In this document: positions 21,937 through 57,790 of the stretch, piece after piece
How positions within the stretch are numbered: position 1 is the stretch's first letter
Layout of the letters: every line of letters begins with the position of its first letter
NCBI GenBank assembly: GCA_933207985.1
Contig: OW240914.1
Span: 137,463,409 to 137,527,408, forward strand
Origin: Pelobates cultripes
Lineage: Eukaryota > Chordata > Amphibia > Anura > Pelobatidae
DNA length: 64,000 nt
Direction: 5' to 3'
Notes under the pieces: model-generated
The model's input: the letters and a program-made list of their open reading frames with translations, nothing else
Told to the model about the DNA's origin: nothing
The model's database searches: none
Position numbers and translations under genes: made by a program

Positions 21937-23574
21937 TTCTTTTTTTCTGTGTGTGTGTAGGGGGGAGAGGATATGGGCAATTAACTTTGCACTCTTTTTA
22001 CTTTTTGAAATTAGCCCAGGGTTTTTTTGACCTACTGAACTCTCTTTACTGCCTCCTCACTTTATTTTCTATTCTCTTCACTGACATCTCACTATCCTTT
22101 CGATTTACCCACTTTGATACGATATATGGAGCCATTATGGCTTATACTAATTTACACTTGTAGTACATGACTAGGACCATATATTTATATCTTTATAAAT
22201 AGTTATCTAATAGTGAAGAGTTAACTTTTTGGTTCACTGTAGACTAGCCTGAGGGAACTTGAATGAACTTTTAGTCTGCCCTTATTACTTTTTGGATACT
22301 GTTGCTAATCTATTGTAACCTGAAGTAGCTTTTTCTTACTACTTCTCTATTGGAATTTTTGCAACTTAGTGTCAAGTTACACTATTTAGATATATACATC
22401 TTTCAAGTTGCTTTTTTCTATGTTCCCTCACTCTTAGTCAATAACAGTTTGATGTATTATAGAATTTATATATGAGATTTTAATGATCTTCAATAAAACT
22501 TTATTATTTTTTGTAATACACGGTAGTGGGCAAATATATTGCTCCAGAAGGGGTATTAGGATTGAGGGGATTTGTTTCCTGTGTCTCAGGGATACTGTCT
22601 CCTCTCTTTGTTTTTGTTTATTGGTTAATATAAGGGTTAGGCCCTTTTTAGTACCCCATTAATCCATTTTCTGTGTATCCTTTTGGCTGGAATTTGTTCA
22701 GCTAAAGGTGCATTTCTTTCTTGTTGTGTATGTATGTATTCAGCAGTCTGTGTGTGTGTACTCAGCAGTCTGTGTGTGTGTATGTATTCAGCGGACTGTG
22801 TGTATGTATTCAGCGGACTGTGTTTGTGTGTATGTATTGCATTTGTTGGAGATACTAATAAATATAAGCTTAATTTAATCGATTTATATCATTATTTAAA
22901 ATTTGTATCATTGAACTCTCTGTTGTGTTCTTCTTTTAAAACTAAAGTTGTTAATTAGTTCGGACAACTGTACGAGTTGTTTTTTCTAAACTTAAACTTC
23001 AGTATTCAGGTTTAATTGCCGTGTTGGCACTTTGAGGGAAAAAAAGCTGGCATGTATTGCGGTTTGGGCACTTGGGCTCAAAAAGGTTCGCCATCACTGC
23101 CCTAGGGTATTTCAAATGGTGGTATTTTAACACTTTCCATGCACTATTTCTCTTCAGTCCTTGTCAAACGTTTGGGTAGTCATTTGTTTGTGTTATTTTT
23201 CACACACATTCTACTTTAGGCATGGATTCTCGGCTCCTGTTATGTGTTACTGCCAAAGAACACCCCCATATGTGTTCAGCAACATCTCCTGAGTACCATG
23301 ATACCACCTATGCATAGGTTTGTTTGGTTGTTTGGGGGGTGCAATGCCAAACTTCTGACATGTGTTTTTCAAATCTGACATATCTTCTTTGCCTATATTC
23401 TTTTTGGTGGGATTTTTAGATATCTCAATTTCTTTTTCTTGCCATAAGCATGCATATATTTGAAAAGTGGGAGTGGTAAGCGCTCTGAAAAGAGCTTTTG
23501 AGTCTCACAAAAAAAAAAAATGCACAGACAGCAAAAAGAGCCAGTGATTATAGTGATCACTGGCAAGATAGGGG

Positions 23575-23784
23575 TTAAAGGACCACTATAGGCACCCAGA
23601 CCATTTCAGATCAATGAAGTGGTCTGGGTGCCAGGTCCCTCTAGTTTTAACCCTGCAGCTGAAAACATAGTTTCAGAGAAGTGTTAGAGTGGCGCCTCAT
23701 CGCCAGAGGCCAGATAAAGACCTAATGACCTTTACAGTGCCAGGAAAACAAGTTTGTTTTCCTGGCACTATAGTGCTCCTTTAA
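23575..23784. mobile_element. TTAA-flanked frog MITE
   Basis: Starts TTAAAGGACCACTATAGG and ends with the inverse, GCACTATAGTGCTCCTTTAA. A short hairpin (CAGACCATTTCA / GAAGTGGTCTG) lies at the left and AGGAAAACAA / TTGTTTTCCT at the right. It is a short copy of the family at 25917 and 55758. Confidence 0.85.
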
Positions 23785-24296
23785 TGGCTCTGAAAAGAGC
23801 CTTTGGGTCTCACAATTTTATAAATCCCTTAACTAAAACACAGATTTCTCTCCCTCTCCCACTAAAACACACATGAAGAGTGGGATGGAGAACCAACCTG
23901 ATCAGAGAAATGGGGATCATAGTTAGAATAAAATTGTGTTAGGGGCAAGCTCTGATTGGATGATGAGGCAGGCTAGGGACACCCCCAGAAGCCCCATGAT
24001 GCACTGCCTTTAGAAAGGCAGTGCCATCTTGGGAGCCACATGGCTGGGGGGTTAATATATATTTTCCTGTTTTTTAAAAAAAAATAAAAAATTCTTCACT
24101 AAGTACCTCTACCCAGCACAGGCTTCAGATGCTTTGCTTAAGTGCCAGGCACCACGTGGAGCAACCCAGAAGTGATCGCTCCGGTGGGGGGAGCGATCAC
24201 CCGGCAGTAAGGAGAGGTATTGCACTATGTCTCGTTGTCGAGGCATCGCTGCAATACCTTTAGAGCGCTCTAATTAGCCACAGACGTATCAGGTCC

Positions 24297-24727
24297 TTAA
24301 AGGAGCACTATAGTGCCAGGAAAACAAACTCGTTTAGGGTTATAGGGTCATACCCCCCCTTCAGCCACTTACCTTTCTCCAGCATTGGGCTCCCTCAGCA
24401 CTGGGGAACTCTCCTCCTCCTGCTGACGTCAGCGCCAAATGCGCATGCGTGGCAAGAGTCGCACGTGCATTCAAACCGCCCATACTCAATGCTTTCCTAT
24501 GGACGTCAGCATCTTCTCACTGTGGTTTTCACAGTGAGAATCGCAGAAGCGGCCTCTAGTGGCTGTCAGTGAGACAGCCACTAGAAGCTGGATTAACAAA
24601 CAGTATACACATAGCAGTTTCTATGAAACTGCTATGTTTACAGCTGCAGGGTTAAAACTAGAGGGACCTGGCACCCAGACCACTTAATTGAGCTGAAGTG
24701 GTCTGGGTGCCTATAGTGATCCTCTAA
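24297..24727. mobile_element. TTAA-flanked frog MITE, reverse orientation
   Basis: Starts TTAAAGGAGCACTATAGTGC and ends GGTGCCTATAGTGATCCTCTAA. The interior carries AAAGGTAAGT on the minus strand (24367-24376) and a GC-rich palindromic centre. It belongs to the same family as 25917-26418. Confidence 0.85.
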
Positions 24728-24779
24728 GGACCTTTTTTTTTTGTCAGATGTACCCGATATGTCCGCACTCAGGAAGGGG

Positions 24780-25415
24780 TTAAAAAGAGCAAGGACAACA
24801 CCAGAGGAAAGAGAGCAGTTGAAGATGTGCATTAAGTATGGCACAAGACAAGGGGTGAGATCTGATGAGGTGAGACGGGATGGGATCAAGCAGACATGTG
24901 GTGGGACGCGAGGCAAGGAGAAGGGAAGTCACCACCTGTTCAGTAGCTGGAGAAAAGCCTTGGAGGTTAGAGATGGTACGGTCCATGTTTGAGATAAAGA
25001 GGAGTGAAGAGAGGCAAATTAATTCCATAACTGTTTACTTTTGTCAGTAAAGTAACATGCAAAGCTATCAGCTGAAAGATTAGTTTGGAGGCTGGCCACA
25101 GCAGGATGAAGAAGAGCGTTAAAGGCTTTAAAGAGACAGCTAGGATTGTGGAAGCATGAACTAATGAGAGAGGAAACGTAGGACTGTTTAGCAAGGGTGA
25201 GGGCTATGCTGTATGAACGCAAAACAAATTTATAATGTAGAAAGTCTGACAAGGTGCAAGACTTCATTCAGCAGAACAAATGATAGTAGGTGGTGGTCAG
25301 ATAGAGGAAATGGAGTATTACAGAGATTGGATACAGTGCATGTGTTTGAAAAAAATAAACATTTTCCAGAGATGTTACCTCAGCATAAGTCTTTGAGCTG
25401 CAAGAATTAGTAGCT
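24780..25415 (-). mobile_element. L2-like LINE, 5'-most fragment (piece 4 of 4)
   Basis: The minus-strand reading contains VTSLLLASRPTTCLLDPIPSH, the conserved L2 stretch upstream of the RT fingers. It joins piece 3 across the TTAA insertion. The upstream part of the LINE (endonuclease) is not seen, so it is 5' truncated near 25415. Confidence 0.8.
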
Positions 25416-25709
25416 TTGAGTCCTGTGAGCAATCTTATGTGTTCAGTTGTTGGGGCTCAGACAGATAGAAGTATTCATGTACTACTAACATCACAATTGT
25501 GGTGTCCTAAAGTGAAATAAGATACCTTTCAAAATTATTCATACTTTCAATGTTTTTCCAACTCTAAACGCTAATTGCCATGATATATTTTATTTGGGAC
25601 AATGCACCATATACCCAACTCTGTGCCCATAACAAATGTCAATACGTTTTGTTAACTCCCACTGTTGTAGTTAGTGGCTAGTGGGGAAGCTTTTCCTCTC
25701 TTTGGAACA
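25416..25709. other. Non-coding, no recognised gene
   Basis: AT-rich; nothing recognisable on either strand. Confidence 0.4.
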
Positions 25710-25717
25710 CCCTAAAC

Positions 25718-25854
25718 CAGGGGTCCTCAAACTGTGGCCCTCCAGATGTTGCTGAACTACAACTCCCATGATTCTTTGAATTACATTGATAGCCAGAGAA
25801 TCTTGGGAGTTGTAGTTCAGCAACATCTGTGGGGCCGGAGTTTGAGGACCCCTG
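25718..25854. mobile_element. hAT-type MITE, near-perfect hairpin
   Basis: 137-bp element, starting CAGGGGTCCTCAAACTGTGG and ending with the inverse CCGGAGTTTGAGGACCCCTG. The 8-bp target duplication CCCTAAAC lies at 25710-25717 and 25855-25862. The arms, including GTTGCTGAACTACAACTCCCA-like sequence, fold almost end to end. Confidence 0.93.
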
Positions 25855-25894
25855 CCCTAAACACAGGTATTAGCCCTCAACTGCATATCCACAC

Positions 25895-26622
25895 TTAAAG
25901 AGACTCTCCAGAAACCTTAAAGGACCACTCTAGGCACCCAGACCACTTCAGCTTAATGAAGTGGTCTGGGTGCCAGGTCCAGCTAGGGTTAACCCATTGT
26001 TTTATAAACATAGCAGTTTCAGAGAAACTGCTATGTTTATCAATGGGTTAAGCCTTCCCCCAAATCCTCTAGTGGCTGTCTCAGTGACAGCCGCTAGAGG
26101 CGCTTGCGTGCTTCTCACTGTGATTTTCACAGCGAGACCACGCCAGCGTCCATAGGAAAGCATTATGAATGTTTTCCTATGCGACCGGCTGAATGCGCGT
26201 GCAGCTCTTGCCGCGCGTGCGCATTCAGCCGACGGGGCGGAACGGAGGAGTAGAGGAGGCAGAGAGCTCCCCTCCCAGCGCTGGAAAAAGGTAAGTTTTT
26301 ACCCCTTTCCCCCTTCCAGAGCCGGGCGGGAGGGGGACCCTGAGGGTGGGGGCACCCTCAGGGCACTATAGTGCCAGGAAAACAAGTATGTTTTCCTGGC
26401 ACTATAGTAGTCCTTTAAGTTGGAAAATCTGCATTGGGAAGTCTGTGATTGTACAGCCACAAAGTCTGGGAGGGGTTAGAAAGGCTTCAGACGAGATATG
26501 CAGCTTCTGAATGCTGTATTTAGATATACCCCAATGAAAAGCATGCATGTTTTCATTGGTAATACATCTGCTGAACAGTGATTTTTATTTTTTGGTACTT
26601 GGGCAGTGCAGTGTTCCTTTAA
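25895..26622. mobile_element. Older TTAA MITE split by a second MITE
   Basis: Starts TTAAAGAGACTCTCCAG and ends GGGCAGTGCAGTGTTCCTTTAA. A complete MITE (25917-26418) sits in a TTAA inside it. Without that insert the element would be about 225 bp. Confidence 0.65.
25917..26418. mobile_element. Full-length 502-bp TTAA MITE (copy 1)
   Basis: TTAAAGGACCACTCTAGGCA at the left; GCACTATAGTAGTCCTTTAA at the right. The interior contains four nested hairpins, among them CATAGCAGTTTC / GAAACTGCTATG, and AAAGGTAAGT at 26287-26296. It has exactly the same length as the copy at 55758-56259 and is highly similar over its whole length. Confidence 0.92.
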
Positions 26623-26920
26623 AGGAACACTACAGTATTAGGAATACAAAGCTGTGTTCCTAACATTATAATGTTCTTCTGCACCCCCACCCCACAGTTA
26701 AAGGGTAACATCCTTTTTCTCACTGGCTTCTCCAATATCAGCAGCAAGCGCCAACATTAGGCCTTTACCATAGGAAAGCATTGAGTCAATACTTTTCTAT
26801 AGGGTATTTGACGACTCTGGATGCCCTCATGCAGAGCGCGAGTACGTCTAGCATTATTTCAGTCAAACTCTGTGAAACAGCTGGAAAGGCCTCTAGTGGC
26901 TGTCTGGGTGCCCTTTAAAA
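26619..26920. mobile_element. TTAA MITE, partial
   Basis: Starts TTAAAGGAACACTACAGTAT and keeps the interior CTCTAGTGGCTGTCTG block at about 26892-26907. The right terminus may be the CCCTTTAAAA at about 26910-26919. Confidence 0.6.
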
Positions 26921-28500
26921 CATGGTCAACATCTTGGATTTTTAAGAAATGGGGGGAAGAGAATGCAGAACCAGGCTACAGAAGTGATAATGGGAATGAA
27001 AATGTTTTGGTCTAAAGGAAGGCAAAAAAATATATATATGCATATATCAACCAGATATCTCTCTTCGCTTTCCTCTCTCTCAAACTTCCTCCTGTTGTCT
27101 TTTGTTTTCTTCCTCGGTCTCCTGCAAACAGAGACCTCCTCTAAATGTGACTAAAAATCTTTGGAGACTGGGACACTCCTCAGCTTGATGTTATCGCTTA
27201 GCAGTTGTTGTTGTTGTACTCCCACTTTTGCCTTTGGTTGATAATGTGTATTACTTGCTTTGTACCTACAAGTATCGCAGATTGAAGTATATTTTGTCAC
27301 CTTGATCTAACATTGCGGACGTACATGTATCCTTAGCTTACATTATCTTTCCAAAGGCAATTACTACTCAACATTTTGTTTTTCTTTGTTGTAAACAAAT
27401 GTTCGAATATCTAATGTCATCTGCTCTTTAAACTTTTTGTTGTCGGCTGCCGTTGCATATGTACAGCCCACTGTCCAAGATTAATAAATAAAGAATATAA
27501 AAAATAAAAATATTTGTTGCTTGTTTTTCTTTCAGGTACACGAAAAATTACACAGGACTTACAAACTTTTTTTTTTTTTTTTAAACCATAATGTACAGAG
27601 AAAAGAATTCAAATCACTGCCTACAGCAGAAGACTATTTTGGGTGTTATAAAGTCCATACAATTGTGATGGGTTATACCTATATTTAACCACGGTTAGTT
27701 GGGTAATCTGATTGCCTTGTGAAATTGACCCACGCCCTTTTTTTGTATCAATTGCTTCAAATTGAGTTTTGTGATCACCAGGCTAGAGAGATATTTTTTG
27801 ATCACCAGGATAAAGAGATATGTTTAACTTGTAAACAACACACAAAAATCAACACTGTATTGATTTAATATGGTATGTTTAATGTGTTAACTTTCAGAAG
27901 CCACAACTCCTACACTTATGGTGTTAACTCAACCATAAATTTGTAGAGAATTGTAAAGTTTAAGCAAAAATAGCCAAAACCAAAAACAATTCTCCAACAT
28001 GGCTATTTAACCAGTTTAGTAAATAGCATTAACATTTCTTAACATGAGACATCCATTCCTACACAGATCTACTGTGTTGGAACCACTTATGCCAAATTTT
28101 ATGTTTTACAACTATGGAACTTATTGTATATCCCTTCTACTATAATTACTAGCATGCCAGTGTGAAGTGAGCATGTGTACAAACATTTCTTTGGTAGGTT
28201 AACATTTGTCACCCTCTCCCTCAAGTGTTTCATAAAGATACAAAGCTGTATGAAATATAAACTGTTGGAATTTCACTGAAATTACAATGCAGTCAAAAGA
28301 TATACTAAGACAAAGTAGGGACCATTTTGTCTTGGTATATTCCCTACACTTGACAAAAACCAGAGCTCTCGTGTATTGTGAAACGGCCAGGAGGGACAGG
28401 TTAATGTAAGTAAAATTTACCCACGCATGCACACAAAGGCCATCGAATACCTAGTGGTGTGGTCATAAGCAGGAGACAGAGCCACTATAATACACAAATT
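26921..28500. other. Non-coding; possible LINE 3' tail at about 27150-27512
   Basis: No gene recognised. The stretch ending in TTAATAAATAAAGAATATAAA at about 27479-27499 resembles the A-rich 3' end of the L1 at 16952 and may be a 5'-truncated LINE tail. A T-run lies at about 27567-27582. The remainder is AT-rich single-copy-like sequence. Confidence 0.35.
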
Positions 28501-28511
28501 CCCTCTACTTA

Positions 28512-28981
28512 AACAACTCACCAGAACAACTACAGCTTATTGTATTTGTTCTGGTGAGTAGAATCATTCACTGTTCAGAGAAAATGCAGTGTTTACATTA
28601 CAGTTTAGGGATACCTCCACTGGCCATTCCTCAGATGGATACTAGAGGTGCTTCCTGGGGCTGTGCTGCACCATTCCGAGTCTCCACCCTCTGCATGGAG
28701 ACACTGAATTTCCTCATAGAGATGCATTGATTCAATCTTCTCTATGAGGAGATGCTGATTAGCCAGGGCTGTGTGTTCCTGTTAGAAAGCATTGTAATTG
28801 GCTTTTGATCAACACTTCTGATGACAGCCAAGCAGGCAGATTAGGGCAGAGCCAGCAGCAGCAGACTGGAATAAAAGTAAGCTTTTATTTTTAGTGTGGC
28901 ATGGTTGGGCTAGATGGTGTGTTTAACACTATAGGGGCAGGATTACATGTTTGTGTTCCTGACCCTATAGTGTTCCTTTAA
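28512..28981. mobile_element. TTAA MITE of a second family
   Basis: Left part carries CACCAGAACAACTACAGCTTA then GTTCTGGTGAG (hairpin). The right end reads GTTCCTGACCCTATAGTGTTCCTTTAA. The interior matches the copy at 38785-39364 (CCTCATAGAGATGCATTG, GTGTTTACATTACAG). Its left TTAA end is eroded. Confidence 0.8.
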
Positions 28982-31900
28982 TTTTGGTGATTTTGTACAT
29001 GGAAATGGGATTTAGCAACTTTCTGATAATATATGACCAGTGACAGCAGCACGCGCTAAACACCAAGAACACATTGCAACACATGTCCAAAATGTCTCAA
29101 CATAATTTATTTTTTTAACGTTAAAATGTACAGTTTTATTTCTGAAAGCACTTACTAGAAAGGAGGAGAAGGGTACAGAGGACACTAGGGGGTAAGAGTC
29201 TTATTACATACAAACCAGACTGGGGCAGTTAGGACCCACAGCTTCAAAAAAAGGCCGGAGGGAGAAGGAGAAAAGAAAATGAATGGGATGGGCATTACAA
29301 CCATATGAAAATGTAAATGGCCACTGTTACAAAAAAAAAAAAAAAGTTGGGATGGAAGGGAAGAGAAGTAATATTGCATACATATACTATGGACCCTTAA
29401 ACATGTTCCATAAAACCCTCATTCAATGAGAATTTGTCCTTAAAATATGTTTTTATTATTTTTTTAAATTTAAAAAAAAAAAAAAAAAAAAGCAGTTTCT
29501 GGAAAGCACATTGCAATATAGCCATAATTGGGTACTTGTGGAAGTGCATACTGCTTAACCCATTCACTGCTAGTAGGCCCTAATACCTCATTGGTAGGCA
29601 AACTGGGGCTTGTTTGCCTATTAACTAGCAGAGAATTAAGGGAATTGTAATCTAGTACAGAAGCTAGCAAACTGCAGTTTTCCAAATGTTAAACAATATT
29701 AGACTTGGGTTTTAAAATATATATATATGCAGAGGAATTCTATGGGTAAAACAACCTTGTGTGTAAGTGTATATTCATAATATACACACACACTAATATA
29801 TATATACATATACAGATATACATAAAAAGGCACCAGTGGGTTTTGATGCATTAGGGCAGAGAAATGTCAGTTACCAATTAATTATTCTTCCTACTCATTT
29901 TCAAGAATCAGCACAATGTCGGACTATATCATAACCAACGTATTCCTTATAAAAGACAAGTATTTCATGAATATTTGTTTCATCTCCCCCCTTAGACAGC
30001 TGCACCAGGAAGATTGTGTGTGTGTGTGTGTGTGGGGGGGGGGTGTTACTGTCTGTTGTATAGGAGTAAATAGTAACATAACCGAGTGCCCATATTAGAC
30101 ATATCCCAACACAATACCTTTCATGCCTTTTACATTGCACGTATACACATAATTTTGTACTGTTATTGCACATGTAAACAAGCACACTTTACCTAATGTG
30201 GCTGTATTGGTCAGCTGTGTATACATTATATAAACTGAGTGAGATTTATTGAAAATTGCTGAGTCATTCATAAAAGTGTCACAATGTTTGGATATTGCGG
30301 AAATCACCGTGATAACCACTTTAATGCCCCTGTTGATTCCATTGCCTTCCATGGTTGCCACACCTTTAGAACTCTGCACCAATTTTCAGTTAGCCACACT
30401 TTTATAAGCACTCCTAGGGCTGTTTGTATCATTTTTACTCTAGTATAATAAACAAACACAATTGTTGGACATAAGTGGCAAGAATTATTAATATTTTAAG
30501 TTACAAAGTTGGAGTATCCAATTTCTATTTTTCCTGGACTGATACTGTTTTTTACACAAAAATATATTTATGCATATATAAAACACAAAAGGTGGACACG
30601 CATTTTTACATATCTTTATGTATAGGCACATTTCTTCATTTACCGAACCAACCTCTCTTCTCCCACTAACAAGATGGCTTTGCCCTGATGTGTCTACCAT
30701 ATTTTTGAATACTGGAGAAAAGATAAGGATGTATCTTCATATACAGCAGTGAAAGTTGTGTTTGTCCCATTCAAAATTTACAATGAGTAGATGTTCCAGA
30801 CAGTGTGTAAAACCAAATCTGCTGAGTGCTGTGTTGGTTGTGTATAATTTTGGTAACAATAAGCATGTAGACCCGCTGACGACCAGCTGCAAAATCACTT
30901 CAGATGACAACCATAATGCTCTGACACAAATTAAAACCGTAAAATACATGCCTTGACAATGCCTTACCTTGTGTGTATATATATATATGCAAAAATGATT
31001 GAACCACAATGTATGCCAGAAACAAAATATAAGAGGGGAGGGGAAACACCAACATCAAGAACAAAACATATGTACAAGAATACGAGATATTAAAATCGAT
31101 GCCTGTCATCCAAAGTGTACAAATATACAAAACATGAAAGAAACCATTTCGGAAGAATATACAGTTTATACAACATGGTGGGTGTAGGTTTGGGCTTTGA
31201 TGTGAGCTTTAAACATTGAGAACATTATAAATCGTTTGTGCCAGGCAAAAGCATAAGCTATAACTTATAGCCAACTCATCCACGCACTCAAAAGGTAAAA
31301 TCTCAATTCAGTGAGAGTGCCCTAAAGTTTTATGTATGTGCATTTAAATATACACATCACAACTTACTGGTGCAGCTGCCTGGTATGCAGTTTACTTTTT
31401 TTTTTTTCTCAACTGCATAAAACAGAAACATTAAAAGGAGGTTAATATTTATATACATGTATTCACCCCCCTATGTAAATACTCTGCTTTATTGGTGGAA
31501 AATAAGTGCTTCTTATCGGTATGGGAGAATGATAAACTAACCATTGACAGAACAGCAATAAGGAATATATATGTGTTAAACTCTATAGCATTATTTCTCA
31601 AACCTGCTCATAGAAAAAGCAATGATTCAAGAATTAAGGAGTACCCAACAAAATTTGAATTGCTGGTGGTCCTTGACGACAGAGTTGAGAAGCATTAAGA
31701 AAAATAAGTATCCAAATGTGAAAAATGTATGATTGTGACCGTGAAGGTGTATCTCACACCAAACCAATTACTGGAAAAAAATGTAACAATGGGTCATGCT
31801 CTCCTAAGATGCAGTTGCACTATGTAATGATCTAGATCATGGCTTATTCCTCAGCAATGAGTTATTTGACATCCTAGGGACTTTGATGTTTAAACTAAAC

Positions 31901-32719
31901 TGTGCTTTGAGGATAATGGAGATTGCAGTCCAAATCACAGGGAGGATTGACCGACCCCATATGGAAATTTGAATGTTTTGGAAATCATCATAATAGTGTA
32001 GGTGTACGGCCCCTTAGGTAATTAAAACTCTCTTCCCTTCAACACCCCAGCCATGAAAACGAAGACGAAATTTATTTTTTTAATTTAAAAATCCCTAAAT
32101 AAAAGAGCAGTCGCACGCTGAAAAAAATATACAGTTGTCGCAGCTGTGTTGTAGACCACGACCGAATAAGGCTACAGGGTTAGATTTTTTTTTTTGTCTT
32201 TCTTACATTTTTTTCTTTTAAACTTGTTTTCTAAAAATTGATTTCCTATTTTCGTGCGATTCTCCACTAAAACCAATCTTATATTTTATATAATTTTTTG
32301 CCTCTGTTGTATGTATGTATGTATGTATGTATGTATATATATATATATATATATTTATTTATTTTAAAAATTGGAAGGGAAGGGTGGAATTTGTTTTCCG
32401 CCAACACTTTTGTATAAACCAGAGTGAAAGACAAAATGAAGAGGGAAAAAAAAAAGTTACAAAAAAAATAATAATAATAATAATAATAATAAATCTTTCT
32501 ACAGAAAAGAAAAACAGGAAAACCCCCACAAAATTACATTTTTTTGTAAGGGGAAATAAAATAACAATAAAAAACATAGAATATTAAATCTACAGCAACG
32601 GGATATAAGGGATAGGGAATAAAAGTCCTGTCAGTATAAAAGGCCATATTTATAGTCTGCAAGAGAACTTTGAAGGTCAGGTGGGTACTTTCTGGGGTGG
32701 CACCGGTGCCCCCCCCCTC
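28982..32719 (-). other. KAT6A 3' UTR and downstream sequence
   Basis: No repeat family is recognised over most of this stretch, which fits a long UTR followed by intergenic DNA. Possible minus-strand AATAAA signals (TTTATT on plus) occur near 32355, 31483, 30247, 29452, 29143 and 29107. I cannot say which is used. A (TATG)n(TA)n run lies at 32309-32355, an (ATA)n run at 32465-32490 and a (GT)n/(G)n run at 30017-30043. Confidence 0.5.
32309..32355. repeat. (TATG)n(TA)n microsatellite
   Basis: Six or more TATG units followed by a TA run, inside the presumed KAT6A 3' UTR. Confidence 0.95.
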
Positions 32720-57078
<24,359 letters not shown>

Positions 57079-57498
57079 CTGCAGAGACAAAGAGGGACAT
57101 GAGCTCTGAGGTACAAAAATAATTTGTAAAAAGGTACAATTCTCCAAACCTTTGTAGATTATGCATCACATACTCAAATGTACACACATTATAAAAGGTT
57201 TTTTTTTTGTTTTTTTTTAAATGAACACAAAAAAAAAAATACATTCCTATTATATAAGTGGGATCCAACATTTAACAAACTGGAGATACATAGCACAAGA
57301 GTTCTAATTGTACATATGGGAAATACAGTAAGTATTTGGAGAAAACACACACACACTTTGTTAAGTTGTAAACTATAGAAAGGAAGGAACTGTTAGTACC
57401 AAGGGAAGCTAAATGTAAAATAGATTAAAATGGCCAAAATCTCTTTAGCTTGCCACCATTTGGATTTCATAGGAGTTTAAACTCCCTTGTGCCATTAC
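57079..57498 (-). other. KAT6A: Upstream KAT6A intron
   Basis: AT-rich intron sequence with poly-T and poly-A runs at about 57200-57240. No exon recognised. Confidence 0.6.
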
Positions 57499-57711
57499 TT
57501 AAAGGGAGACTATGGTCATCAGAACTATAGCTTAACGTAGCTGTTCTGGTGAGTATAATCATTGCCCCTATCGACACCTCCAAGTGGCCACTCCTCAGAT
57601 GGCCACTGGAGGTGCTTCCTGAAGCATTACTGCACAGTAGGCAGCACTGCCGTTCAGCATCTCCACCCTCTAAATGGGGACGCTGAATTTTCCTCATAGA
57701 GATGCATTGAG

Positions 57712-57790
<79 letters not shown>
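57499..57790. repeat. Truncated MITE running into (TA)n(CA)n
   Basis: TTAAAGGGAGACTATGGTCA starts a second-family MITE that breaks off at about 57712 in a (TA)n run. A short (AC)n follows, which is the target of the hAT insertion at 57791. Confidence 0.8.

Larger units (their letters stand above)
18629..22720 (+). mobile_element. Penelope-like retrotransposon, 5' truncated
   Basis: Bounded on both sides by the same TG-rich minisatellite, so it inserted into that array. The coding frame is already open at the left boundary without an ATG, indicating 5' truncation. The RT/GIY-YIG ORF ends at 21030. A 1.5-kb non-coding 3' part follows, with a hammerhead-like fold (21893-21936) and CAATAAAACTTTATT at about 22491-22505. 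The precise 3' boundary is uncertain because the flank is repetitive. Confidence 0.85.
17981..23099. mobile_element. hAT-type element carrying a Penelope insertion
   Basis: An 8-bp duplication CCCTAGGG (17973-17980 and 23100-23107) flanks it, the hAT hallmark. The right end inverted reads CAGTGATGGCGAACCTTTTT. The left end, CAATGTGGGCATGCGGCC, is diverged but keeps a GGTTCGCCATC block slightly inside. No transposase is seen. The left interior holds GC-rich fold-backs, including a 15-bp perfect stem (18128-18142 with 18157-18171), and CA/TG-rich arrays. Confidence 0.75.
17076..24779. mobile_element. TTAA-flanked, piggyBac-like non-autonomous insertion (with nested elements)
   Basis: TTAA lies at 17072-17075 and 24780-24783, exactly where the L2 frame is interrupted. 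The ends read CCCCTTAGTGACCAG and, inverted, CCCCTTCCTGAGTGC. TTAA targets and CCC-starting ends are characteristic of piggyBac, but no transposase is present and the ends match only partly. Its own sequence is split by the hAT at 17981-23099. The two outer parts share the motif CACCC..ATATGTGTTCAGCA (about 17744 and 23262), so part of the element may be internally duplicated. Confidence 0.55.

Noticed and set aside
24741..24992. Plus-strand 83-aa frame
   Set aside because: It is antisense to the L2-like RT fragment and spans the TTAA insertion junction.
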